Positions 22,319 through 34,126 of a DNA stretch of 64,000 bases are shown piece by piece. The position numbers were made by a program, and so were the translations under genes. Under the pieces are notes generated by a model. It saw nothing but the letters and a program-made list of their open reading frames with translations, did not search any database and was not told where the DNA came from. Source of the stretch: Saccharina japonica (taxonomy: Eukaryota > Sar > Phaeophyceae > Laminariales > Laminariaceae); NCBI GenBank assembly GCA_008828725.1, contig MEHQ01002274.1, forward strand, positions 61,569 through 125,568, in the 5' to 3' direction. The first letter of the stretch is position 1. Each line of letters begins with the position of its first letter.

Positions 22319-23692
22319 TGACGGAATAGCCTACACCTATATACACACAGGCCAGTCCGTAATAAACAAATAACGTGACGCCGTGTGATGCTTCGTAATG
22401 TACTGGCTTCTATTACGGGACACCATAGTAAACACTAGTGAACAGGACCAATTATTGATAGTAAAAATGGGGAAGTGTATAGGTTTTTGTGTCTGCCATA
22501 GGTCCTACTTAATATGGTCCCCCCAAATAGAGTAGTCCTTTTGCACCAGACACACGAAACGCATGCCACCGCCGTACTGTAGTACTACACCAGTACACCC
22601 GCATTTATTTGTTTTCTGCGGCGCCTCCCCCCCTCGAGGAGCTCTCTATATATATGTCTCTCGCCCAAGAACTGGGTGGGCTTCTAACCCCTTTCTTTAG
22701 GTGTGTTGATATAGCCACCTAACTATTGATAACATGGTTGAGTGTTACCAACCGCCTACGAGCAGCATTTTCGTCCACTAGTAGTACGGGTGGGAACCGT
22801 GCTGGCCCCGTTCCGTGCGACTCTCTTGTGCACTGCTGTATAACTCGGACACCTCAAGCTGTGTCGTTCCTCAACCCCTGACTTAGGCCCGTCTGTAAGG
22901 AAAAACATAGGAACATACGCCCGACAAGGCATGCGCCTTATTGAGACTAGCTACTCAGTTTGGGAGGAAGCCCCGTCAGTCTCAGTGACAGAAAAAACAA
23001 TGAATGGCCTAAAGGTGCTACGTATGATAACCCCCGTCCGTGTAGAAGCGAACTCCCTTTCGCGTACACCTACTACGTACGCGCATGCTTCGTATGCAAG
23101 GAATACTCAGCTGCTGGTAAAGACACAACCAGCCGTCGCGGCACTTCGGCCGTCATTCCCAACGCGACACTCAAGAGTCGTCCGCTCGTTGGTGTGCATG
23201 CGTGGCACTTCGTAACTTCGTCCTCTCGTGCACACACACAATACATTATCCGGAAACTCGAGAAGAAGCAGACGTTGAACAAACCTCTACTCTGGCTTAT
23301 GCTCGGACTGTTCGGCGCGGAGAAACTATTATTGACCCCAAAGTAACACACTACCCCTCTAGCCCAAAATATAAGAGCCGTTGTTACATTAACATTGAAC
23401 CGAAATGATCCTTATGTTTAGGGCCAGAGGGGTACATCGTACATTATTTTCACTACAACACCACACTATCCCGAATCGTACGTAGTTATACACGCGCGAT
23501 CGAAGTATCAATTACACGTACGTGCAGCTTGCGAAGACGAGAGTTTCGAGGAATCTGTTGTCGATCTCACAGCCGAGGCGTTTTTCTTCGACTTTTCCGT
23601 TAAGAAGACCGTTGAGTTCGCACAGGGGTGACGCGTGCCACTGTATGTATACGATAGAGGTACTACTGTACCGTTGTTTTGGATGAAACGTT
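22319..23692 (+). repeat. Palindrome arm, extra direct copy
   Basis: Near-identical to the right palindrome arm (16626-17990) in the same orientation; offset 5701 over most of its length. It contains the same M4 MITE (22412-22520) and the same overlapping frames. Differences cluster as single-base insertions and deletions around 22340-22410. Confidence 0.9.
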
Positions 23693-24645
23693 TCAAGGAT
23701 TGCGCATATCTGGGTCTTCTGGATGCACAGCTTAACCCGAAAAACCGATCGGATTTTCAATTCTTGGTGTTGCATTATTGTTCATTTTTGATACTTAGGC
23801 GCATGTAGTATTCTTCCATCGGCGTATATAATAATATACTGTAGCTATATAGTATATAGTCATTTCTTTATTTCCCTCCAAAGTCAGTTTTTGGGTGAGG
23901 TATAGAGGCTCTCAAGGGTGATAAATCGCAGCGCCAACTCCAGAAGGACAAAAAGTCAGAGGTGAACCGTCTACTCGAGCATGCATTGGGTCGGTGCGTG
24001 TCCGATCGGCGTTTTTTTCATGGGCTTCGATTACGTTTCGCCCGAACGGGAAGGTCAAGAAGGCTCGGCACATACCAGGTAGACCGGATGACGGTGGGTT
24101 TCGGAAAATCTGGTCGAGAGTTTCTTCCCGAAAATGATAATGGAGTTCGTACGTTTCAACACCCGCTGTATTATTATTATCCTTGCCATCATATCGACAA
24201 TAAGTCTGTCAGGCTCTCTTACAATATCATACCATCCATAGCAGTACGTACCAGCGTACCAATCATCCCTAATACTCTGGAGCAAAACTTACACCGCAGT
24301 AATGCAGTTCGACCCTTGTGCGATGTCTTTATCGACCTCGCGTAGTTCCCCGAATAATATCTGAATAGGGTGACATGGTACTTGTTGGCTCGTTGTTCCA
24401 GAAAATCGAGATGCTGAAAACTACGAGGCGATTCGGGGTGTGTCGAGCGCCGCATCCTCCGTAAGCAGGTTCGCAGTTCAAAAAGTGAGCAATCCCACGT
24501 GTGAGGGGTACCACGTTTAGGCTCTACACAATATGTGTTCTGAACCGGTTGAGCTCTCACGTACGTAAACCATCGTCGGATATATATTTTCACTGGTATA
24601 GTTGTTTTAGTGACTGACTCGCATTGAAGTGTATGGTTCGGGTTG
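23693..24645. other. Indel-rich copy of the gap-flanking sequence
   Basis: Aligns to 18000-18425 and then 19255-19705, skipping the gap, but with frequent one-base insertions and deletions, unlike the near-identical blocks on both sides. It includes a minus-strand M1 (23630-23988) and the first half of an M2 (24487-24745). This pattern resembles unpolished long-read consensus. Confidence 0.7.
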
Positions 24646-26110
24646 CGCGAACGAATGTTTCCGAAGTCATGTTTCGGGTGAGATATTAAGCTCCTGATGT
24701 AAGGAGCTCAGAAAATTCTGCTGCGCCCCTACCGTGGGATGACTTATCAAGTACTATTAAATATCTATATCGTACATACACGCGTCCATAATCTAGGTCA
24801 AGATCTAAATATTCTACTGTACGTATTATTGTTCCTCATCTTCATTCGCGAGTGCAGGATCTGCATATTACAGATCCAACCCCAGGACGTACGTGCTACA
24901 TACAGTAGTAGTCCATATTAAACATGGGATGGCTCATACAAAATCGAGAATGTTTCGGCTGTCTTAAAAAATCCAGATCATTTTGTGGGAATTGATGATC
25001 TGTGTATGAGGTGTGCATGGTTTGACATTCACCGTTGCGTTATATATACTCGTCCCTCATTCCGCTTTAAAGTCAGACCCGAAGCTCATTTTCACCTCCA
25101 ACCTAGGCTTGTCTCAACAACTGGTGGTATACGCCCCACCGTTGGTTACTGCTGAGGACAGGTTAACGTTTGGTCACCTTTTCTACACTGCAGTACCTTA
25201 AAGCTGGGGTGTAGCAAGCCTTTGCCGAAAACGCAGTGCACAGCCAACCCGAAGACAAAACTCAACAAGCTGTCATGGAAATGAAAACACTACTGTAAGC
25301 TGCTACGTACGTCCTCTCTCTTTTAAGGCACGTACCAGCGGGAGATTCAAACACAGCGCGTCGAAATGTCGCAGAATTTACTATCATAATTTGATATCCC
25401 GAGAAAACATCTTGATATTGTGGAGTTACCCGGAAACCCGGGGATGGGGGGTGGATAAGATTCCCCGTGGCCATAAGTGAAGAGTGTTCTGCTAGGTGGA
25501 AAATCCGTGGATAGCACGTGAATATTGTGGGACCGAGTGTTGCTGGAATCTACTATTTCGGCATGGTCGCTCCATCTGTTGGGCTAGACTCGGAGGGGTT
25601 TACTCGCTCATTTGCATATGACATAGATAGTCCTTGGGGTATACCGTGCCCATTGGAAATGCCACATGACAGATGCCATGTTCTTCCATGGGGTACCTAC
25701 CCCAGATGTTGATATTGTGGAGTTACCCGGAAACCCGGGGATGGGGGGTGGTGGGGTACCTACCCCCAGATGTTCATATGTCGCACAGAGAAACTGCTGT
25801 ATCCTGTAATACATATCACGGAATGTCCCACACAATAATAGCCGATTATGGGGTAGTTGGGTATATTGATGACACGTTTCATGTCAAACCCCCCAGAGCA
25901 TAGTTTGTACCCGGTATCGCGGTGTGTCCTATTGCAACACTCTATGGTGTGCCGCATGGGATACCATAATACCCCATGGATCAAATGGCTGCATGTTGTG
26001 CGGTATGCCACATAGATAGACGCATGCTGCGTACGGCCAAAGGTGCACCACGTTTTTTCTTCTGAGAGTGGTGGCTTATTAGTTATTAGGGCCATTCTTA
26101 TGAGCAGCTT
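24646..26110. repeat. Duplicated block X, copy 2
   Basis: Same as 19706-21170. It continues on its right into an intact GGAAAT-word element and M1, showing what copy 1 lost at its P junction. Confidence 0.9.
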
Positions 26111-27156
26111 TTTTTCCCATAATTTCCAATATTTTTTTCCAAAAAAAAAAAGAAAATCTTGGAAATCTTGGAAAATATGGAAATATTGGAAATTCTTCAG
26201 AGAGAGGGCAAAATGTTTGGAAGGCTTCACGTTCCAATAAAATGGAAAAAAAAAATGAAAAAATGGAAATCTAAAAAATTGCGCGAAAAAAAACATGGAA
26301 AATTTGGAAATTTATGGCTCCGATAAGAACGACCCTTACTCGAGGAGCTCTATCACACACCTCACAACCCAAAACCTAATCTTGGAGGCATATAGAAGTG
26401 AAACGTGCTACAACAGTAGTAGTATTATCATGCGCACCCGATAAACAGCCCCATGGTGGCCTAAGTATGTACAATGAACAATACTGCAAGATATGTGCAA
26501 TAATTCACAAATTCCGAAGATTTGGGGTTAAGGAACCTTTAATACTTTAGTAGGTCATCCGGAAAACGTTTCAGCCAAAAAAAGGTACGAGCAGCTTTTT
26601 CCGTAATTTCCAAAAACAAATTCCGGAACAAATAGGAAATCTTGGAAATCTTGGACATAATGGAAATGTTGGAAATTCTTCAGAGGGCAAAATGTTTGGA
26701 AGGCTTCACGTTCCAATAAATGGAAGAAAAAAAAAAATGGAAAAAATGGAAATCATCAAAATGAAAGCCGAAACCAAAACCCAAACGGAACCGAAAAAAA
26801 ATGGGAAATGAAAAAAATTGCGCGAAAAAAAAACATGGAAATTTTGGAAATTTATGGCTCCGATAAGAACGACCCTTACTCGAGGAGCTCTATCACACAC
26901 CTCACAACCCAAAACCTAATCTTGGAGGCATATAGAAGTGAAACGTGCTACAACAGTAGTAGTATTATCATGCGCACCCGATAAACAGCCCCATGGTGGC
27001 CTAAGTATGTACAATGAACAATACTGCAAGATATGTGCAATAATTCACAAATTCCGAAGATTTGGGGTTAAGGAACCTTTAATACTTTAGTAGGTCATCC
27101 GGAAAACGTTTCAGCCAAAAAAAGGTATACCTTATACCTCTATCGTAGCAAGCGTC
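26019..27156 (+). mobile_element. M1 MITE enlarged by insertion and tandem duplication
   Basis: Left end GACGCATGCTGCG at 26019, right end CTATCGTAGCAAGCGTC at 27156. It contains a PIF-like GGAAAT-word element (26089-26335). A unit from GAGCAGCTTTTT to CAGCCAAAAAAAGGTA is then duplicated in tandem (about 26102-26587 and 26590-27127), doubling the M1 body. Confidence 0.75.
26089..26335. mobile_element. PIF/Harbinger-like element made of GGAAAT words
   Basis: Terminal inverted repeats GGGCCATTCTTATGAGC and GGGTCGTTCTTATCGGAGC (minus strand) are flanked by TTA on both sides (26086-26088, 26336-26338). A TTA/TAA duplication with GGGCC ends fits PIF/Harbinger. The interior is mostly GGAAATCTTGGAAAT-type words. 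A partial second copy with the intact right end lies at 26590-26875 and a left-end fragment at 21149-21291. Confidence 0.7.
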
Positions 27157-27365
27157 GGAACCATGGCACGTCCCATGCACACGTACTCCATGGCGTATTC
27201 CATGACACGTTTCATGGGACGGACGTCCCACGGAACAAATCCTCCCCTTGGTGACAACCCCGTGGTATGCCCAAACGGGATGCCTGGATTATACGGCGTA
27301 TGTCATGGTGCGTTCCACACGACGAACGTTTCACGGGAAAAAAACCCCAGCCACTGGTTATCCCA
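27157..27365. repeat. CCATGG word array 1
   Basis: Degenerate words such as CCATGGCGTATTCC, TTTCATGGGACGG, CCCACGG and CCCGTGG fill the interval between the right end of one M1 and the left end of the next. No consistent period. Confidence 0.65.
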
Positions 27366-27668
27366 GATGCATGCTGCGGTAGAGGTGCGCCATGGTTTTG
27401 CCTTATAAGGGTGGTCATGGTTTTGCCTTATAAGGGTGGTCACTTAAGGAGCTCCATACCTCACCCAAAAACTGTTTTTGGGACGAAAATACAAGTGCTA
27501 CCAATGAACTCAAGTAAAACATACCCAAGTATAAGAACCGTATTGAAACTCAAGACTGAAATTCCGACGATTTTGTGTTAAGGAACCTTTAATAGCCTTT
27601 AACAGGTCATTCATAAAGTATTTCAGCCAAAAAGCGTCACTGGGACTAACTCTATCGCAGCACGCGTT
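27366..27668 (+). mobile_element. M1 MITE
   Basis: Left end GATGCATGCTGCGGTAGAGG, right end TATCGCAGCACGCGTT. A 24-bp internal piece around TTTTGCCTTATAAGGGTGG is tandemly duplicated. Confidence 0.8.
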
Positions 27669-28850
27669 CCATGGGCATGCAACTCCGTGATTCCCCCCCA
27701 TGGAATATCCGGTGGTGCTCATACCCCACGGATATTTCATGCTGTGGCGTGTTCTATGGTATATCCCATGTATAATGTCATAGGGAAAATGGTTTCATGG
27801 CATACAGCATAATGTGGAGTTTCCCATGTCACGTCCTACGGGAAAACATGGTCCCGTGGTATGTTTCGTGGGCTTCCACGGTTTTCACCCTATGGGATAC
27901 CAATACCTGGTGTACGCCATGGCGTATACCACGACCAATGTGATCCGTGGGGTAACTCCTGTCTCGCGTCCAGTAGTGTATCTCGCAGGTATAACTCCTT
28001 GAGTAAAATGACCCCCTCTGGTGTACCAGCATCCTTTACCGGGCACAGGCCATGGCATACACCATGGCGCACACCCCCTTGAAGCTGAAACTAATCCCAG
28101 CCCTAACTTTAACCCCAAACACGGGGTGTGTTTCGTTTGTTCCACGGTTTGGCCTTTCATGCAACCCCATGAAATAAGCTCCCCCATATGGTTGTATACC
28201 ATGGTTCATACCGTACTGTTACGGTACATCGCGATACCTCGCTTTCAGGTAAGATGGTGTACTACCATAGACGGTGCACCCCATGGGGAGACTATAGCGC
28301 AACGGGGTGTGCGTTCGTTCGTTGAAGCTACGGCGTGCCCCGTGATACAACGGGGGTACGAACCTCCATCTTGCCCCCCATGTAGCATCCCGTGCTGTAC
28401 CTGGAGGTACACCCCTTGACGATACGGCATGGTGGGGAGAAGCATTTTTTGCCCCCATGGGGGGGAGGGGTAGGCCGTGTTTTCCCCCATCGCATGCCAA
28501 AATTCATGGGGTTCACCTATCCGGTGGTGTGCCCCGCGGGGGTACCCCATGGGGCACACATGGGGTGCCGCCACACAATGCACCCTGGGAGTATTCCATG
28601 TTGCGTGGAATGGAGGAACCTTTATCCCACCAAAATGTGCCCCGATGAGATATAGATATAACCCGTGGCGAACACTAAGAACGCTCACATCCCGCGAGAC
28701 GCCCCATGGTGTTTTCCCCTATTTTGAATGGACCATGCCACCGCCCGTGGGATACGTCATGGAGATCGACAGATGGGGACACTCATGGAATTCTTTGCTC
28801 GGACTCATCCCACGGTATACCGTAAAGGGGTTTCAGTTAGTTTTTGCCTT
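27669..28850. repeat. CCATGG word array 2, about 1.2 kb
   Basis: Longest array of its kind here. CCATGGCGTA, CCCCATGGGG, CCCGTGG, ACCATGG and TACCACG variants are spaced about 10-40 bases apart over the whole stretch. Open frames on both strands owe their length to the GC-rich words and are not gene-like. The array is bounded by M1 sequence on both sides. Confidence 0.65.
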
Positions 28851-28875
28851 CTGAGGCACTATTTTGTCACTGAAT

Positions 28876-29135
28876 GTTGTCACTCGGACCGGTTGAGCTT
28901 CTCGAGCGAAGCAAGGACCGGTTAGTGTTACACACACGTTTCCTATCTAGAATTGCTGTTATTTGAAGATTGACGCATATAAATAATCTCGGGGGGCGGG
29001 TTGCGCAAAAACACAAACGTTCTTCAAAGGCATGTTTAGGGCGATGTTTTGAGCTCCTTTTCATGCGAGGATCTTGGGTAATAAGACACCACCCCTAGAA
29101 GGGCATCGCTCTCCGGTGGTGTACTTCGTTGTGGC
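28876..29135. mobile_element. Diverged M2-like element
   Basis: Interior landmarks GACCGGTTGAGCTTCTC, GGGTTGCGCAAAAAC and TGAGCTCCTTTTCATGCGAGG are in M2 order. The ends are decayed and it abuts an M1. Confidence 0.5.
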
Positions 29136-29441
29136 GACGCGTGGTACGATAGAGGTATAATGTATACAATTTTTCGGCTGAAACGTTTTCTGAATGGTCT
29201 ATTGAAGGCTCCTTAACCCAACGATCGTCGAAATTTCATTCTTGTGTCGCAATGCGCTTAATGTTATGCTTAGTCAGGCCATGGGATTCTTCATCTGGTA
29301 TACCAGGTACGATATAGCCCTTTTATTCCCCTCCAAAATCAGTGTGCAGGCTACTGCAGGTTTAGAGCTCCTCAAGTGACCATACCACCCTCAGAAACAA
29401 CACGGTACACCTGCAGTCAGGCTACCGTAGCATGCATCCGT
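29136..29441 (-). mobile_element. M1 MITE, minus
   Basis: Right end GACGCGTGGTACGATAGAGG at 29136; left end GGCTACCGTAGCATGC near 29441. Confidence 0.8.
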
Positions 29442-29592
29442 GCGACAACCCGTGGTGCGCCCTGTGGCGCATTCCATGTATGCTTTTTATGCGTTCCGTG
29501 GGGCACCCCATGGTCGGCCCCCATGGCGACTCATGGGGCGTCCCATGGGGCGTCCCACGGTGTCCTCCATGGAGGCACGTGTGTGCCACGAG
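29442..29592. repeat. CCATGG word array 3
   Basis: GTGGCGCATTCCATG, CCCCATGG, CATGGGGCGTCCCATGG and CCATGGAGG words between the left ends of two divergent M1 copies. Confidence 0.65.
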
Positions 29593-29888
29593 GACGCATG
29601 CCACGGTAGGTAGAGGTTCACCATGCTTTTTTTGTGCCTTCTGGGGGTGGTGGCTTATCACTTGAGGAGCTCTGTACCTCACCCGAAACCTGTTTTTGGA
29701 GGAAAATAAAAGTGCTATATAGTATATATACTATACTCGTATACCAGATGAACAATCCTATGGCCTAAGTGTAAAATGAACAAAATTTTGGCACAAGAAT
29801 GAACAGGCCGACGAATTGGGGTTAAGGAGCCTTTAATAGGCCATACAGAAAAAACAATCAACCAAAAAGTCCTACCTTTATAGTCACG
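29593..29888 (+). mobile_element. M1 MITE
   Basis: GACGCATGCCACGGTAGG left end, standard M1 interior (TGAACAATCCTATGGCCTAA, GGGGTTAAGGAGCC), degraded right end. Confidence 0.8.
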
Positions 29889-31067
29889 AAAAACCTGGGC
29901 CAGCGAACGATCGCTGTCCAGTTGGAAGCAACAGCCCTGTCTGTTCGCGTGTTCTACCAGTCTACCAGCACCGTTCCGTGCGGTATCCACTTGGCATTCC
30001 CACAAGCGCGATGAACCAGATGAAGCCCGATGCTGCAAGTGAGCTACGTAGTGTACGTGCTCAGCCAAAGATTATGAACCAGAACGCCAAATTCTATCTA
30101 TGACAACAAACTACAGATTATTCCTTTATCGGTTCCCAATCACGAATAATCTTTTCCGCGTCTGAGGTATGCATGTCGCGCCACGTGGGATGTAACATGG
30201 GCTGACCCGTGGTGAGCGACGTGGTACACACCACGCGGCTAGACGTTTTCCATGGGATATATCCCTATGGTGTGCCCCATGGCGAGCCACGGGGATGTCC
30301 CATGGTAATACCCGTGGAGGAACGATTGCCCCGTGGGGTATGTTGTTTTGTTCCACCGAATTACTCATACGAAGTATGAGGTATTACTCATACGGAGTAT
30401 GAGGTCTCCAATGGGATGTACGCTGACATTTCCACGGAAACATTATCATGGTAAACCGGGTTACCTATACACGACATGGAGTTTCTTGTGATAGGGTGCT
30501 GCCCACAGCTCGTCTCGTGGTGAAAACCCCATGGGGCATACCACGGCGTGCCTCAAAAAGAAAACCATGAGAAAGTCGTACATGGATTTTTCCCCATGAC
30601 GCACCCCGTGAGTATAAGCAATGATGCACTCCACGGCTTCACCCATAGGACTATCCCATGGTTTTTCCTGTAGCGGGTGTCTGGGAATTTCCCCAGGGAT
30701 GTGTCATGTGGGTCAACCAAGTGCTGTGTAGACCACCTTGTTTCGCACCCTAGTAGGTACTACTGTATCTCTACGAGACTGCGTGTTAAATTGTATAGGG
30801 CAACAGAGCAGGTGTCTACTGTAGGCAGAACGTATCTCGCCGCGGATTTCACAGCAGCTACAGCAGTGCTACATAAATTATGTGGGCCGATAAAGTAGTA
30901 GCTTTTCGTATAGATACCGCTATACAATGAATGGTGCCACTAGTGAAGCACTGTAGTACGTATTCTTTTGCGAGGTACCAGTATGACACTGTGGAGAACC
31001 TGGTGCGTATATGTACCCCTCGGCCTCACTTTTGACAATCTGTTGCTGCAATGCCCCTCCCCGACGC
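29889..31067. other. Intergenic stretch with CCATGG word array 4
   Basis: About 30157-30670 holds another array (CCCATGGTAATACCCG, CCATGGGGCATACCACGG, CCCCATGACGCACC). The rest, up to the beta-helix gene, shows CAGTA-type words and no recognisable promoter element. Confidence 0.55.
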
Positions 31068-32183
31068 ATGATACACAACCCGGCTGCTTTCAGGATCAAC
31101 GTTTCAAGTTTCCTGCTCGTCCTGCTGTTCTCGAGCGTCTGCCACGGACTCGTGGAAACATGCGAAGATCTGCAGGCGGCGTTCGACCTCACCAAGACCC
31201 AGGAGGATGTCGTCGTCGAAATGCACCCTTTTCAAGACATCGTCTGCAACAATTTCACCACGATGGCTATGGACTCGAACACCCTCACCGTCAAATCTAG
31301 CGAAAATCTGAGCACCTTCTCCGGATTTTCGAGTCTGCGCGAGATCCGGCTCGAAGTCACGAACGGCGCAAAGCTATCCTGGGAAACGAACGTTGAGTTC
31401 TTCGGGACGAGCTTGCAGGACGTCAACGGAGGAGGCGTGTTCGTCGGAGAGGGCTCGACCGTCCGCTTCTTGAACGATCTGTCGATGACCGACGTCGGCG
31501 TTCTCAGCGTCACCGACGAGAGCTCTGACTTCGCCTCGTACCAGCTCAGCGGAGGGTGCGTCTACACCGACGGCTACTTCAGGGTAGATGGAGAAGCAAT
31601 CTTCACCAGCTGCGAAGTGAAAGGCGGCGGGGAGTCCTCCCCGGGGCCCGGCGGTGCGCTGTACGTCGGGCCGCAGGGCTCCGTGCTGTTCAACGGCGCC
31701 TTGGAGATATCAGACGTGTCCATCACGGACGACGAGGGGGACAACGGAGGAGGCGTTTACAACGAGGGCAAGGTCAACATCAAAGGAAGTGCCACGTTCG
31801 ACTCGCTCCGGGCGGAGTCCGGTGGCGCCATCTACAACGCGGCCGGTGCCCAGTTCACCTTCAGGAACAAAGCAACCGCCCTCTTCATCTACTGCACGGC
31901 GGCCGACGGCATCGGCGGCGCTCTGTTCAACGAGGGCTACTTCAAGTTCTCCGGGCCTGCCGTTTTCGTCAATTCGAACGACCCCTCCATCTACGTTTCG
32001 TCTACGGGCGAGACTGTGATCTCGGAGAAGTCGGTGTTTTTCGACAACGAAGACACCAGCAATCCGGCGATTCTCGTCTTCTCTGGGGGCGTGCTCGATA
32101 TCCCCAGCTCCGTCGTGTTCATAGACGATGACGACACTCATTGCACCACGGTGTACTACGAGGAGGACGGCACGTGCCTCTGA
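31068..32183 (+). CDS. Secreted right-handed beta-helix-like protein, paralog 1
   Basis: 371 aa, single exon, TGA stop. The start at 31068 was preferred over the upstream ATG at 31011 because it gives a normal signal peptide: short n-region, hydrophobic core at residues 13-23 and a cleavage region around CHG (25-27). The mature part is built of short strands separated by Gly-Gly turns (GGGVF 121-125, GGCVY 162-166, GGALY 195-199, GGGVYN 227-232, GGAIYN 252-257, GGALFN 283-288), as in pectin-lyase-like or Chlamydia Pmp-like folds. Cysteines at 32, 60, 164, 182, 276, 359 and 370 suggest disulfides in an extracellular protein. No catalytic residues of polysaccharide lyases or epimerases could be assigned, so a binding or cell-wall role is only inference. 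Two paralogs lie at 40867-41991 and 58085-59386. Confidence 0.85.
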   Translation: MIHNPAAFRINVSSFLLVLLFSSVCHGLVETCEDLQAAFDLTKTQEDVVVEMHPFQDIVCNNFTTMAMDSNTLTVKSSENLSTFSGFSSLREIRLEVTNGAKLSWETNVEFFGTSLQDVNGGGVFVGEGSTVRFLNDLSMTDVGVLSVTDESSDFASYQLSGGCVYTDGYFRVDGEAIFTSCEVKGGGESSPGPGGALYVGPQGSVLFNGALEISDVSITDDEGDNGGGVYNEGKVNIKGSATFDSLRAESGGAIYNAAGAQFTFRNKATALFIYCTAADGIGGALFNEGYFKFSGPAVFVNSNDPSIYVSSTGETVISEKSVFFDNEDTSNPAILVFSGGVLDIPSSVVFIDDDDTHCTTVYYEEDGTCL

Positions 32184-32317
32184 TGGCGACGTGGAGGGGG
32201 GAGCTCGCTCCTTTCGATGACTTCCAGTGGGTCGGGCACAAATAGGTCGCGGCCCGCTCGAGCTACGGCTGCTCCTACCCCGAGGTTAGCGTGTGGTGGG
32301 TGGATACCTTCGTGTAT

Positions 32318-32351
<34 letters not shown>

Positions 32352-34126
32352 GCCTGCTTTTTGCGCACGTGATTCTACACTGCGCCGGCATCTCTACATA
32401 TTTAGACTCCTGTTGCCTTGGTTTGGGATTACGGAGAAGTGTCGGTGCGGAAGGGAGGGAGCGAGGGAGGGAGGGGGAAAGGGTGACACGATACAATTGG
32501 AGTGTTTGTGTTGTAGCCATCACGTTGATACTACCAGACCAATCAGACAAGTGTGCCCTCATCGGGCACCTCAGTATATACAGCCCCCTCCCCCGTTCTG
32601 GTTCGTGTGTTGTCTTTATGTCACGGCGCACTGCCCGTCCCTTCATTGTTCATCGTTCAATTGTTCGTTGTTGTTGTGGCAGTGCGAATTCTACCCAGTG
32701 TTCGACGTTGTGATGGCCTCCTCCCGGGCGTTTGCCGACCTGTGTAGGGTGCATAGGCGCGTGCGACAGGGGACCGGACTACAGGACAGTACCGCGGCAT
32801 AGGAGTTTGGACAGGGCAACACTCTGTGTGCATGAATATTGCGTTTTTTTACCATATTTCGTTTGGCCACTCTATATAGTCTCGAGTTGCTTGTGGGCGA
32901 TGACTGGGCAGGCAGACAATGAAGGCTGTTCCTGTACATAAACCTGTCTGAGTGTGTTCAATAAGTGTTTTGTGTATGAGCTGTTGTTGTTGCTGCTATC
33001 GTTTTTTCTTCCGCCTCTCTGTGTTTCGACACTCAGCATTGGATACATTGCGTGTCGCGTCCCCGCCGCGTCGGGAGTTCGCGTGTTTGGAAGGCCACGA
33101 TCGATATCTCGCTGTGTCGTCGATCAAGTTAGAAGGTCCGCTGTGGTCCCCAGGCTGCTCGACTACAAGCAGCTTATGGGCGTCTTTCACCTGTTCTCCG
33201 TTTTGTTTACGTACTCCCTTTTCGTTCTTGAGGACTTTCATGAAGGGATGAACATAGTTTCTCGTCTGAAGCAAGCTCAGGAACGTTATTGGCTTCGAAG
33301 CATAGACTAGAATTGTTTTTCTTGTTTTATCTTTTTTTCCGTTGAGTATTGATTACGGTAGGCGTAGCAGCACCAATGGGAAGTCATTCCTGTAGTGGCA
33401 GGGATATACGAATACCCCTGCAGGCGTCATTGCAGCACCTCGCGAGAGAAACTACAGAGCAAGGATGGAGACCGAGATCGTCATAAATATTTCGGTGTTG
33501 TTTTCACGTTCCGCTTGGATGTGCACAGAACATGACATGTTTGGTGTTTTCTCGTGAACGTCTGAAGCCCGCAAACGAAAGGAAAAGGCGGGAGCTTCGA
33601 CGGGGGGGGGGGGGGTGCCTGGAATGAAAGTAGCTGTAACATAAAGGTTGCGTGCGTGTAGTTTTCTGCAGGATTACCGGTAGCAGTACACTTTGTTAAG
33701 GTTTGGTCAGGGGTTGTGATACACATGCTGACTGGTACTCGGGAAGCATGCTATGGTATGTAGGCGTTCAGCTTTTATTTTCTGAGCCTACAAACCCGAG
33801 GAGATCTATTCCCCGCCCAAACCCTGACGTTTGTGAACCACAAAAAGGGTAGCTCAACGAGTGATCCAACGGCCTATGCATGTAAAATATGTCGAATACA
33901 CATGCTATTATGGATGTTAGGTATTGGGAACAAGCACTGCACATTATTGCCAGATGGTGAAAGGAACAAGGATAATGCATATGTGAAACACTAAGGGCCT
34001 TCCGACCCGTTCTACGTTAGAGGTGCACCGAATCACCTTTAGCTTCAGTCCAGTGGCCAAGAGAGAGTACAACATCGTACCGAGAACAAGTGTGGGCACG
34101 GCCACTGGCTGGGGCAGGAGGCCTCA
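32184..34126. other. Downstream region of paralog 1, no further gene supported
   Basis: Probably starts with the 3' UTR. A frame at 32954-33310 (+, 118 aa, hydrophobic N-terminus) has no in-frame early ATG and no family. A G homopolymer lies at about 33602. At 33770-34030 a decayed M1-like piece is possible. Confidence 0.35.
32318..32350. repeat. CAG trinucleotide repeat, about 11 units
   Basis: Uninterrupted CAG run about 135 bases after the stop of paralog 1, thus likely in its 3' UTR. It produces poly-Gln, poly-Ala or poly-Cys in spurious frames. Confidence 0.95.

Noticed and set aside
27885-28854. Several 60-147 codon frames on both strands
   Set aside because: They follow the GC-rich CCATGG word array, which supplies ATG codons and few stops; no family resemblance.
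31556-32131. 191-codon and 121-codon overlapping frames inside paralog 1
   Set aside because: Arg/Ser-rich alternative-frame shadows of a GC-rich real gene; the same occurs in paralogs 2 and 3.
32293-32802. 169-codon frame with poly-Ala
   Set aside because: It depends on the CAG microsatellite in the probable 3' UTR of paralog 1; the remainder lacks conserved features.
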